Source of the DNA: Mytilus edulis
Lineage: Eukaryota > Mollusca > Bivalvia > Mytilida > Mytilidae
Reading direction: 5' to 3'
Length of the DNA: 64,000 nt
Assembly: GCF_963676685.1 (NCBI RefSeq)
Contig: NC_092352.1
Span: 24,137,117-24,201,116, forward strand
Shown: positions 50,101-60,300 of the stretch, one piece after another
Position numbering within the stretch: the first letter of the stretch is position 1
How the letters are laid out: each line of letters begins with the position of its first letter
Made by a program: the position numbers and the translations under genes
The notes under the pieces: generated by a model
The model's database searches: none
The model's input: the letters and a program-made list of their open reading frames with translations, nothing else
What the model was told of the DNA's origin: nothing

Positions 50101-53100
50101 AATTATACATACATATGTACAGTACATGGTGTGATAAACACACTTTTCTAGCAACTTAACATACAATTTAAGCTTATCTTTAATAATATAAATATTAAAA
50201 ACTGGTAATGATGAATACATAGGCCTTGGTTAGAGTCTGCATAGTAAACAAACAAGGGCATAGCATAAGCTCTAACTAGCTTTTAACTGCTTTTTATAAA
50301 CAAATATGCTTCAGTGTACATTGTAGTTCTCTTCAAATCCTTAAAGGTCAGACAAAGATGTTTTTAATTTTCATACTTTTGAAACCCATCTTTCTGAATA
50401 CCAATTAGCTCAAATGCCTTTACTTTTCAGTTTAAAGTGGAAGTAATTCATATGACATTATATTTTTCAGATTGATAGAGCAATTCATGAGAAATGTACA
50501 CCATATAATACAGATCATGAGAAGTAAACAAGGATTGTTGAATGTACCAGAAAGAGTATTTGTTAATTTGTTTTGCAACTTTGTGAAGATGTGTAACCTG
50601 AACCCAAGGTACTTATAAGGTTAAGATCTTCACTTCAATCCTACTGTCCTGTGAATTATTATAACAGGAACCTGTCCATGTGCTTAAAAAAAGATGAGTT
50701 AAAAGATTACCTAAACCTCAATATTTTAGCCCAATTATATGAAAGTTAATAGAAACCATCATTTGGTGTCCATATATATCATAGTACAACATGTATGTCT
50801 GGAAAGATTAGAAGGATTATTTTTAAGCAATCCATGAAACCTTGAATATTGTAATCACTAAATAATGGTAACAGTTTTTTGATATAATGTTAAGTCTGCC
50901 TCATATCTTGACTTACATCTTGAAATTGACAATGATGGTCGATTGAAAACAAAACTTTTTGACAAATGAGATGATTTCAGCATCCCAAATGTTAATTTTC
51001 AATTTCTATGTAGCAACATTCCAGCAGCGCCTGCATATGGAGTATCTCCAAATTGATACAATATTTCTTCGCTTGCATTACCTATCATGAAATCCATGAT
51101 AGAGGGTTGCTGCCCACAAGGAAGCTATTAAACAAAGAGTCCAAATGTTGAAGTTGAAATCATCCCTATCGTAAATTTTACGGACGCAATCACGAGTTGG
51201 TTGACCAATATGGAATAACTGTTTCGCATATGATATCAGATATGTTTCACGGTCCACTGAACATAGAAAATGATAGTGCATATGGAGCATCCATTTACTA
51301 TGGACACATTCTTGTTTTATATTTGTTGAGTTGAAAGTGGATGTTTTGTGCATACATGTTTATATGGCCATTAATTTTCTTGTATGAGGCCTTCTATAGC
51401 TATCGACATGTATGTGGTATGGGTTTTGCTTATTGTTGAAGGTTGGATAGTGATCTATAGTTGTTAAAACATCTGTGTAATTATTGGCAGTCATACCACA
51501 TCTTCTTTTTTACAATGTATGTTCCTACGCAGCCTATAAGAATGAGTAAACTTCATACTGTATGCTATATAATGCCCTTGCATGACTAAATGGGTAACAC
51601 TAATACATGTAAAAGAAAACCCAACATTATTTTATGCTAAAATCAATTAACAAAAAAAAAACAGATATGGCACACTGCAACCAACCACAATTACTGTCAG
51701 TCTGTGCTACATTATATATGCACCTGACCTGGGAATGACACAATGTGAAGAGATAAAACATTAACTCAACTTTCTCCTGACCTGAGACAGTGGTGTAACA
51801 GCACAACATTAGAAAAAAATAAAAATTAATTGAATGAAACTCATCAGAATTTGCCAAATTTGAGCAGCTCAGCTATATCAGCTCCTTGAAGCAGTTCTAA
51901 ATGTTATAACTTTTTAACATTTCTTCAATTTAGTATATATTGTTTGTTTTGTGTTTAAACATCTAGTTGCTATTTGATGAAATCACACAAAATAATTTCT
52001 TCATTATAAGAATGGAAGCATAAATTCTAATCAATTATTTTCAGTGAGGGATCACTCTGGAAAACAGATCAAAATATTCTTCAACAAAATGTATCCTCAG
52101 AAGCAGATGTTGTTATTTTACCCTGTAACCTGATGGAGGCTAGTGATTATCAAGCTGTAAATGTTGTTTCAGTTGTGGATGTAAGTAGTGACAAAATTAT
52201 AGATATGTGCATTATAAAATTAGGCTTTTATAACTATTAAAGCTAAATTGTGACTCGGATGGAGAGTTTTGTCATTGGCACTCACACCACATCTTTTTAT
52301 ATCTATGTATACATGTAATGAATTTCATTAGATTGTTTGTATACCATATCAATGCAGGATTTGATATTCAATCAACATGATCAATTGAACAAATTAACTG
52401 TCAAAAGTCTTCTTTTTTTATCCAAAGTTTGATTCTTATATGAATATCTACTGACTCATCCTACAAAATGTACGTAAAGATATAAGAGATGTAAGGTACA
52501 GTCAGTTAGGCAGCCAAATGTTTGATTCAAATGAACTTAGTATTAAACTCTATATATAAACATATTCCCCATTTATTTAATCTTTTTTACACTACATCAA
52601 TTTAATAGATCAGAGGCTGAACATTACAGCTAAGGCAAATTGTAAGTCATGATAACTTTCATATGAAAAGGTATTAAACTCATAAAATCATTACTTGATT
52701 AATATGTCATCATGATGATTCATGGTTATGGCTCTTTTCAAATAATTTGTTAATTAGTATTGAAAGCCTTAAACTGCATTGCTTTATTTGTTCATTACTT
52801 AAGTATCACAAAATTATACTGTTGATTTCAAGAATAATGTATGGGACTAAATTTTGACCACACCTTATTGGATTTTTTTTTATTTTAAACAGTTGGAATC
52901 TTGTAACCAGATTGGTAATACAGTATAGTTTTTATTAATACTAGCTAAAACTGAACCATATCATTAATATGAACTTGTTTTTATAGATAAAAAAGTTGTC
53001 AACTGAGAATTTAGATACTACAGAGAGTCTTTCATCATCATCATTGTCAGAATTATCAGATTTTAACCAGGACACTGATGGCAGTACTGATCAACAACCT

Positions 53101-55136
53101 TCAATCTATAAAAGAATTTGTAAAAAGCTCCTTGGGCAACATGGTGCTGAACTTGTAGTGGACCATGAATTGTTTGGAGAAAAATGTATAAAAAATGGGA
53201 AAATATACCTGAGTGGCATGATTGTTGTTGGAACACAGGTATTTAAATGTGAATGTATTATCATTCAAATGTTCAGAATGTAATAATGCACAAACACCCA
53301 AAAAAACTTTAACTTTATGATTTTCATATTAAGGATGTTTCCTCCTACTGTTTTTAAATTTTTGCCATATAATTAGAATCCTCTGGTTTTATCGATGTGG
53401 TGCCATTAAAAAAAATTTCCACTAACCCCTATTTTTCTTTTCATAATTTTCTAACATATATAGTTTAAAAAACATATTTGAAAATGTTATAAAATCTTTG
53501 TTTTTTTTCATTATTTTATAAAGAAAAATGGTGCAGATGTAATATGTATGAAAAGTCTGGACAAAATTATTGCCTGCCAAATTTTTAAGATCTTATTACT
53601 CAAAAACAAGAACATGAACAGTTTTTTTTTCTGATTTTTATAATTTTTTAATTCCTTAATTTATATACTATCAATTTACAACAGTGTTTTCAAAAGTTTA
53701 TTATTTTGAAACAGATAAAAACACCCTCAAAAGAATAAATGCATAAAAAAAGCATGTATATAAATAACAAAATGTGGTATGATTGCAAATGAGACAACTC
53801 TCCATAAGAGATAAAATGACACAGAAATTAACAACTGGGTTACTGTTCTGCCTTCAACAATGAGAAAAACCATCATAGTCGGCTATATACAAGGCACTGA
53901 AATGGAAAATATGAAACAATCGGAACAAGAAGCTAACAGCCTAATTTATGTTCAAAATAAGGAACAAACAATAAAAAAAAACAGACAACCACTGAATAAC
54001 CGGTTCCTGACTTGAGACAGACACATACTGAATGTGGCAGGGTTCAACTAGTTACATTATCTGACATAAGAAAATTATGATACAAAAGAAACAAATATTT
54101 GTTTATCACCAATTATCAAACTTTGTGCATGTGTCAGTAATTAAACATGACTACATAAAATCCAATATCTGTTTGATGTTGGTTTCCTGTCAGTCATGAT
54201 TGTTTTTTTGCTTAAATACATTCTGGTGGATAGTTGTTCCATTCCTAACTACACGACTTCTCCTTATTTTATGTTTTTTTTCTTCATTCCAATGATCGAC
54301 CAGCCTTCAAAATCTTACTTAGCAGTGTGGGGATGCACCAAATTATATTTTGTTTCACTGTGATTTAATAGATTCAATAAACAGGTTGTATGTGGTGATG
54401 TTAACCCCTATATAAAAATAAAGAGATTTGACATGATTGCCAATGTGAAAACTATCCATTAAAGACCTAAGGACAAAGATATACTGTAAACCAACTTATT
54501 TTCGTGTATACTTTATTTCGCGTTTTACGATTTCTAGTCCACTTCGTGGCTATTTAATTTCGCGATTTTCTTATCTACTTGATGTAGTTTGATAAGTAAA
54601 GATCCAAGTTATACATATTCGCGTTATTTTTCTACTCGCGAATGTCGCGAAAATAAATCGCTCGCGAAAATAAGTTGGTTTACAGTAAACACATAATACA
54701 GGCTTCAATTATGTTCAATATTATACTTTACAAAAAGTTATAAAAGTGCATGGGATTCAAAAATGTGAATCAATTCAAAAGAGAATTTTTTTTTTTCAGA
54801 AACATCATACTGAAAACTGATAGTATCTCTTTTGTAAGCCCCTTGGTAGCTATAGGCTACTGGAGAATCAATTGTTCCCCTTGTCTGCCTGTCTGTCTTT
54901 TCCAACTTAAGTTTTCCTCATCCAAATATTGTTTTTTATACATGTATTTTATGTTGTAGGTGACTTTTACCTTACTAGTGTGTAGTGTTGATCATATCGT
55001 AGATATTTTAAATGAAAAAGATGTTGGAAGGAAGACAAGTTATATTTCATACTCAGAGCCAAAAGATATGCTGATAAAAAAAGATCGTGATGAGTTACTG
55101 GAGGCATTTTGGAGATTAAATAATACTACAGTTTGA
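46696..55136 (+). CDS. Intact six-exon gene, 384-aa unrecognised protein (possible PD-(D/E)xK-like fold)
   Basis: Exons 46696-47120, 49503-49529, 50471-50608, 52045-52180, 52987-53238 and 54960-55136. Lengths 425+27+138+136+252+177 = 1,155 nt, 384 codons plus TGA. All introns are GT-AG and every phase agrees (2,2,2,0,0). The N-terminus is basic (RKIRNRVRKISKLQRK) then acidic (SDSEDDDED), suggesting a nuclear protein. The middle is helical (VGLIEQFMRNVHHIIQIMR). The C-terminal half has EADVVILPCN, VVSVVDIKK, a Ser/Asp-rich insert, LLGQHGAELVVDHELFG, GKIYLSGMIVVGTQVTFTLL and SEPKDMLIKKDRDELLEAFW. The order D..., (D/E)-x-K, Q-x-G-A-E-L, then a Gly-rich strand pair resembles PD-(D/E)xK nuclease-like proteins; this is inference only. 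I do not recognise the family. No lesion seen, unlike the neighbours. An AATAAA at 55323 follows. Confidence 0.75.
47535..48016. mobile_element. 482-bp foldback MITE in intron 1, ACTAG duplication
   Basis: The ends start CAGTCAGGG(G)TACTACTTG and match for about 58 bp through ACAAGTGTATTTTATTTACT and TGAAGAAGTAAAAAAAA. ACTAG flanks it at 47530-47534 and 48017-48021. The interior repeats TTACTTGTATA/TATACAAGTAA words, so it can fold repeatedly. A 5-bp duplication with CAG-starting ends could be a hAT subgroup; class uncertain. Confidence 0.85.
48280..49445. repeat. ACATGTA-rich degenerate simple sequence in intron 1
   Basis: TACATGTACATG and shorter forms occur more than a dozen times (for example 48293, 48486, 48534, 48768, 48780, 49141, 49411). 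It is a self-complementary word family, spread rather than in one tract. An inverted M1 repeat sits inside at 49193-49393. No exon seen. Confidence 0.6.
49193..49393 (-). repeat. Common mussel repeat M1, inverted copy
   Basis: GGCCGTTAGTTTTCTCGTTT, GGGCTTTGCTCATTGTTGAA, TCATTTTGGTCTCTTGTGGA and AATTGGCAATCATACCACAT are the reverse complement of the 26383-26590 words. Confidence 0.8.
49503..49529 (+). CDS. 27-nt microexon
   Basis: Between TTTTATTTTCAG and GTAAGT, 27 nt adding (R)ETLKPYTVG. Phase 2 in and out, so skipping it would remove nine residues without a shift. Supported by both consensus borders and by the phase match on both sides. Confidence 0.7.
50471..50608 (+). CDS. Exon 3 of the 384-aa gene
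   Basis: 138 nt, phase 2 to 2, encoding LIEQFMRNVHHIIQIMRSKQ, then GLLNVPERVFVNLFCNFVKM and CNLNP. Borders TTTTTCAG and CCAAG|GTACTT. Confidence 0.75.
50888..51515 (+). repeat. Penelope-like fragment (copy f) followed by M6 and inverted M1 fragments (intron 3)
   Basis: 50888-51240: SASYLDLHLEIDNDGRLKTK, LFDK, stop, DDFSIPNVNFQFLCSNIPAA and PAYG, then a broken remainder. 51245-51320 is an M6 fragment (CGGTCCACTGAACATAGAAA, ATTTACTATGGACACATTCT). 51357-51515 is inverted M1. All lie in intron 3 of the 384-aa gene. Confidence 0.6.
52045..52180 (+). CDS. Exon 4 of the 384-aa gene
   Basis: 136 nt, phase 2 to 0, encoding EGSLWKTDQNILQQNVSSEA, DVVILPCNLMEASDYQAVNV and VSVVD. Borders TTATTTTCAG and GGAT|GTAAGT. 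It holds the ADVVIL strand and ends at the Asp of the DIK motif. Confidence 0.75.
52987..53238 (+). CDS. Exon 5 of the 384-aa gene
   Basis: 252 nt, phase 0, encoding IKKLSTENLDTTESLSSSSL, a Ser/Asp-rich stretch, SIYKRICKKLLGQHGAELVV and DHELFGEKCIKNGKIYLSGM, ending VGTQ. Borders TTTATAG and CACAG|GTATTT. Confidence 0.75.
53768..54080 (+). repeat. Common mussel repeat M1, intron 5 copy
   Basis: AAATGTGGTATGATTGCAAA, TGAGACAACTCTCCATAAGA, CTGCCTTCAACAATGAG, CCTAATTTATGTTCAAAATA and CTGACTTGAGACAGACACAT. Confidence 0.75.
54484..54685. mobile_element. 202-bp Tc1/mariner-type MITE, TA duplication (intron 5)
   Basis: Ends CTGTAAACCAACTTATTT are perfect inverted repeats over about 21 bp (to TCG). 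TA is present at 54482-54483 and 54686-54687. The interior is rich in CGCGA words. The TA duplication fits Tc1/mariner. Confidence 0.85.
54960..55136 (+). CDS. Exon 6 (last) of the 384-aa gene
   Basis: 177 nt, phase 0, encoding VTFTLLVCSVDHIVDILNEK, DVGRKTSYISYSEPKDMLIK and KDRDELLEAFWRLNNTTV, TGA at 55134-55136. Acceptor GTTGTAG. Confidence 0.75.
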   Translation: MTFTLLVCSVDHIVDILNEKDVGRKTSYISYSEPKDMLIKKDRDELLEAFWRLNNTTV

Positions 55137-55322
55137 GAAGTAAATCTCTACATTTCATGTCCATGTAAATTTTTTTACTCTTCCATGTTAACAATTACTG
55201 GAATCACAATTTAGTGTCAATACTAACTGTCCCTGTAAATCTTTATAAAAAGGTTTTTATTGTGAAACAATTGCTGTCTACGTTTTTTTAGAACAGTATA
55301 TAATTTACTGATTGTATAGTAA

Positions 55323-55328
55323 AATAAA
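55323..55328 (+). terminator. Poly(A) signal AATAAA
   Basis: AATAAA 187 bp after the stop at 55136, the first on the plus strand in the 3-prime region of the 384-aa gene. Another lies at about 55476. Confidence 0.45.
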
Positions 55329-55535
55329 TTGATCTAAGATAAAGTGACACCTTTGATTTATATAATATATTGGTTGAGCTTGCAGAACATTCAGGCAGTT
55401 ACGATAATTGTTATGCAAGATGAATCATATACTATCATCCAGATAAGCACAACACTTATCTTATTTGCTCGGCACAATAAATATAGAATGTAACAAAAGA
55501 GGGGTGAAGATACCAGTGACATTCAATAGTTATCA

Positions 55536-55695
55536 AAGGTACTAGGATTATAATTTAATACCCAGACGTACATTTCGTCTACATTAGACTCATCAGTGAC
55601 ACTCAGATCAAAATAGTTCTAAAGCCAAACAAGTAAAAAGTTGTAGAGCATAGAGGACCCAAAGTTCCAAAAAGTTTTTCCAAATACGGCTAAGG
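55536..55695 (-). repeat. Dispersed mussel repeat M3, inverted copy
   Basis: AAAGGTACTAGGATTATAAT, CAGACGTACATTTCGTCTAC, ATTAGACTCATCAGTGACAC, CCCAAAGTTCCAAAAAGTTT. Same family as 16285-16410. Confidence 0.7.
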
Positions 55696-55792
55696 TAATC
55701 TATGCCTGGGGACAGGAAAACCTTAATTTTTCGAAAAATTTATAAAAATGACCAAACAATTGATATTCATGTCAACACTAAAGTGCTGACTC

Positions 55793-55934
55793 CTGGGCTC
55801 TCGGTCAGAAAACTTTACTCAGTACTCCGAGTACAAAATAAGTGCTCGAAACACAAAATCCAGTATTTTGATTGCTTGATGCTTGAGTCTGGGTACAAAA
55901 ATCGTGCTCGAAAGTTTTATGACCGCTAGGCCAG
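55793..55934. mobile_element. 142-bp MITE-like element, copy 2
   Basis: CTGGGCTCTCGGTCAGAAAA ... CGAAAGTTTTATGACCG.TAGGCCAG, colinear with 15858-15999 with about 12 differences and no length change. Confidence 0.7.
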
Positions 55935-55954
55935 GTCTCAACTCATAGATTGAA

Positions 55955-56215
55955 AATAAAGTCACAACGCCATGGATAAAAAAGAAAAAGCCATAAAGAC
56001 AAATGATAGTACACAAGACACAACATGGAAAACTTAAGACTAAGCAAAAGGAACCCCACCAAAAACTGGTGGTGATCTTAAGTTTTTGTTTAAACATATT
56101 CTATCGTTCAAAATGACAAATGGATCAGACACAAGTTTTACAACTTAGTAGCATCTTCTCTTAAGTGCTCCAAAAGGGTAAGCAAGCAGATCCTGCTCCA
56201 CATGTGGCACCCGTT
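55955..56215 (+). repeat. Dispersed mussel repeat M4, third copy
   Basis: CACAACGCCATGGATAAAAA, GGAACCCCACCAAAAACTGG, then after a ~60-bp interruption CAAAAGGGTAAGCAAGCAGA and TCCTGCTCCACATGTGGCAC. Confidence 0.7.
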
Positions 56216-56307
56216 AACAAATTAACCTATCTCAGTATGTGTGTAGTGATTATTGGGTGAATCATATCAAACAAAAGGTCTAATAAAAGTGAAGTCGTCA
56301 GCATGTA

Positions 56308-56506
56308 CTGTAAATTCAGAAATTAATGCAAGGTTTTTATTATTGAGAAAATTGTGACAGAGATGTAAACGCAATAATTTAAACTCGCATTTTGAAATAT
56401 TTTAAATGAATTAAACAGGAGTTTTCTCAACAAAAAAAAAATCGCATTTACTCTAAAATGACAAAAGCGCAATAATAAATGCATGCAATAATTTCTGAAT
56501 TTACAG
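56308..56506. mobile_element. 199-bp Tc1/mariner-type MITE, TA duplication
   Basis: Ends CTGTAAATTCAGAAATTA(A/T)T are inverted over about 24 bp. TA flanks at 56306-56307 and 56507-56508. It shares CTGTAAA with the 54484-54685 element but is otherwise different. Confidence 0.85.
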
Positions 56507-56546
56507 TACTTGACTGGATGTTACAAAGACTAAGAATTTTATGTAT

Positions 56547-56638
56547 TCAAATAGTTAACATATAAAAATTTACTTGTAATAATAATTGAAAGTCAAATAG
56601 TTAACATATAAAAATTTACTTGTAATAATAATTGAAAG
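56547..56638 (+). repeat. 46-bp perfect tandem duplication
   Basis: TCAAATAGTTAACATATAAA, AATTTACTTGTAATAATAAT and TGAAAG occur twice in a row (56547-56592, 56593-56638) with no difference, so the event is very recent or the assembly doubled it. Confidence 0.9.
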
Positions 56639-56639
56639 T

Positions 56640-57340
56640 GTCTTAAATAGGTATGATGTGTTAATAAAACAGAGGTATGCGCCATTTATTTTACAGAAAC
56701 AATTGTGAAATCAAAGTATGTTGAATTAAAGACATTTGAGGTGCTTTATTGTCATATAACTTCATAATAATTGCACTTTTATATGTCAGCATATGACTCA
56801 TTTGTTTTGCTGGTGAAGCCAAATACATGGTACCATATCTTAAACTAGTGTAGTTTTGTTTTTATGGAAACATTGTATTATTTTACAGTTAAATGTTGTT
56901 TGAGCTTTATAGTATGTTAACTATTTATATTTTGAAAGTATATAAAGCATCACTGAAGAGACATTTATTGTCAAAATGCTCATCTGGTGCATTACATTTG
57001 CTGCTGTTATTTTTTATTACAGAATAAACCTTTTAAAGTCATTTTATGCTGCCTTGTCCAGTTTGGTTGCTGTATAGTTTATAATCCCTGAAAATAGTTT
57101 TTCAACAGGAAATGAAGATACGCTGATTCCAAATCAGTTGAAGAGGTTTATTGACCTTTCATCCAAGTGTTAATGATTTGTCTAGATCTATCATACTTTT
57201 CTGTCGTTAGTTATCTGATGTATTTTGACAGAAATAAATGTTGTATCAGAAAAAGGCTATTATAAAACGTGGTTCTTAACCTAATTGATTCTCAGCCCAT
57301 ATCTTATTTCATTGTATGTTATTTTGAATGTAATGATTGT
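56640..57340. other. No gene recognised between the MITEs and the satellite
   Basis: AT-rich, no coding blocks, no repeat shared with the rest of the window. The satellite begins at about 57342 without a visible boundary motif. Confidence 0.4.
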
Positions 57341-57341
57341 T

Positions 57342-60300
57342 TTGGTTTAACCTTGTCTGACTGTCTACTCAGATTAGATGTTTACTTTATATGGTTGTTT
57401 AACCTTGTCTGACTGTCTACTCAGATTAGGTGGTTACTTTATATGGTGGTTTAACCTTGTTTGACAGTCTACTTAGATTAGTTGTTTACATTATATGGTG
57501 GTTTAACCTTGTCTGACTGTCTACTCAGATTAGGTGGTTACTTTATATGGTTGTTTAACCTTGTCTGACTGTCTACTCAGATTAGGTGGTTACTTTATAT
57601 GGTTGTTTAACCTTGTTTGACTGTCTACTCAGATTAGGTGGTTACTTTATATGGTGGTTTAACCTTGTCTGACTGTCTACTCAGATTAGGTGGTTACTTT
57701 ATATGGTTGTTTAACCTTGTCTGACTGTCTACTCAGATTAGGTGGTTACTTTATATGGTGGTTTAACCTTGTTTGACAGTCTACTCAGATTAGTTGGTTA
57801 CTTTATATGGTGGTTTAACCTTGTCTGACTGTCTACTCAGATTAGGTGGTTACTTTATATGGTGGTTTAACCTTGTCTGACTGTCTACTCAGATTAGTTG
57901 GTTACTTTATATGGTGGTTTAACCTTGTCTGACTGTCTACTCAGATTAGGTGGTTACTTTATATGGTGGTTAAACCTTGTCTGACTGTCTACTCAGATTA
58001 GGTGGTTACTTTATATGGTTGTTTAACCTTGTCTGACTGTCTACTCAGATTAGGTGGTTACTTTATATGGTGGTTTAACCTTGTCTGACTGTCTACTCAG
58101 ATTAGTTGTTTACTTTATATGGTTGTTTAACCTTGTCTTACTGTCTACTCAGATTAGGTGGTTACTTTATATTGTGGTTTAACCTTGTCTGACTGTCTAC
58201 TCAGATTAGGTGGTTACTTTATATGGTGGTTTAACCTTGTCTGACTGTCTACTCAGATTAGTTGTTTACTTTATATGGTTGTTTAACCTTGTCTTACTGT
58301 CTACTCAGATTAGATGTTTACTTTATATGGTTGTTTAACCTTGTCTGACTGTCTACTCAGATTAGTTGTTTACTTTATATGGTGGTTAAACCTTGTCTGA
58401 CTGTTTACTCAGATTAGATGTTTACTTTATATGGTTGTTTAACCTTGTCTGACTGTCTACTCATATTAGATGTTTACTTTATATGGTTGTTTAACCTTGT
58501 CTGACTGTCTACTCATATTAGATGTTTACTTTATATGGTGGTTTAACCTTGTATGACTGTCTACTCAGATTAGTTGTTTACTTTGTATGGTGGTTTAACC
58601 TTGTCTGACTGTCTACTCAGATTAGTTGTTTACATTATATGGTGGTTTAACCTTGTCTGACTGTCTACTCAGATTAGGTGTTTACTTTATATGGTGGTTT
58701 AACCTTGTCTGACTGTCTACTCAGATTAGTTGGTTACTTTATATGGTGGTTTAACCTTGTCTGACTGTCTACTCAGATTACGTGGTTACATTATATGGTG
58801 GTTTAACCTTGTCTGACTGTCTACTCAGATTAGTTGGTTACTTTATATGGTGGTTTAACCTTGTCTGACAGTCTACTCAGATTAGTTGTTTACTTTATAT
58901 GGTGGTTTAACCTTGTCTGACTGTCTACTCAGATTAGTTGTTTACTTTATATGGTGGTTTAACCTTGTCTGACTGTCTACTCAGATTACGTGGTTACATT
59001 ATATGGTGGTTTAACCTTGTCTGACTGTCTACTCAGATTAGTTGGTTACTTTATATGGTGGTTTAACCTTGTCTGACTGTCTACTCAGATTAGATGGTTA
59101 CTTTATTTGGTTGTTTAACCTTGTCTGACTGTCTACTCAGATTAGTTGTTTACTTTATATGGTGGTTTAACCTTGTCTGACTGTCTACTCATATTAGATG
59201 TTTACTTTATATGGTTGTTTAACCTTGTCTGACAGTCTACTCAGATTAGTTGTTTACTTTTATATGGTGGTTTAACCTTGTCTGACTGTCTACTCAGATT
59301 AGTTGTTTACTTTATATGGTGGTTTAACCTTGTCTGACTGTCTACTCAGATTAGGTGGTTACTTTAAATTGTGGTTTGACCTTGTCTGACAGTCTACTCA
59401 GATTAGTTGTTTACTTTATATGGTGGTTTAACCTTGTCTGACTGTCTACTCAGATTAGGTGGTTACTTTAAATGGTGGTTTGACCTTGTCTGACAGTCTA
59501 CTCAGATTTGTTGTTTACTTTATATGGTTGTTTAACCTTGTCTGACTGTCTACTCAGATTAGTTGTTTACTTTATATGGTGGTTTAACCTTGTTTGACTG
59601 TCTACTCAGATTAGGTGGTTACTTTATATGGTGGTTAAACCTTTTCTGACAGTCTACTCAGATTAGTTGTTTACATTATATGGTGGTTTAACCTTGTCTG
59701 ACTGTCTACTCAGATTAGGTGGTTACTTTATATGGTGGTTTAACCTTTTCTGACTGTCTACTCAGATAAGTTGTTTACATTATATGGTGGTTTAACCTTG
59801 TCTGACTTTCTACACAGATTAGGTGTTTACTTTATATGGTGGTTTAACCTTGTCTGACTGTCTACTCAGATTAGGTGTTTACTTTATATGGTTGTTTAAC
59901 CTTGTCTGACTGTCTACTCAGATTAGTTGTTTACTTTATTTGGTGGTTTAACCTTGTCTGACAGTCTACTCAGATTAGTTGTTTACTTTATATGGTGGTT
60001 TAACCTTGTCTGACTGTCTACTCAGATTAGTTGTTTACTTTATATGGTGGTTTAACCTTGTCTGACTGTCTACACAGATTAGGTGGTTACTTTATATTGT
60101 GGTTTTACCTTTTCTGACTGTCTACTCAGATAAGTTGTTTACATTATATGGTGGTTTAACCTTGTCTGACTGTCTACACAGATTAGGTGTTTACTTTATA
60201 TGGTGGTTTAACCTTGTCTGACTGTCTACTCAGATTAGGTGGTTACTTTATTTGGTGGTTTAACCTTGTCTGACAGTCTACTCAGATTAGTTGTTTACTT

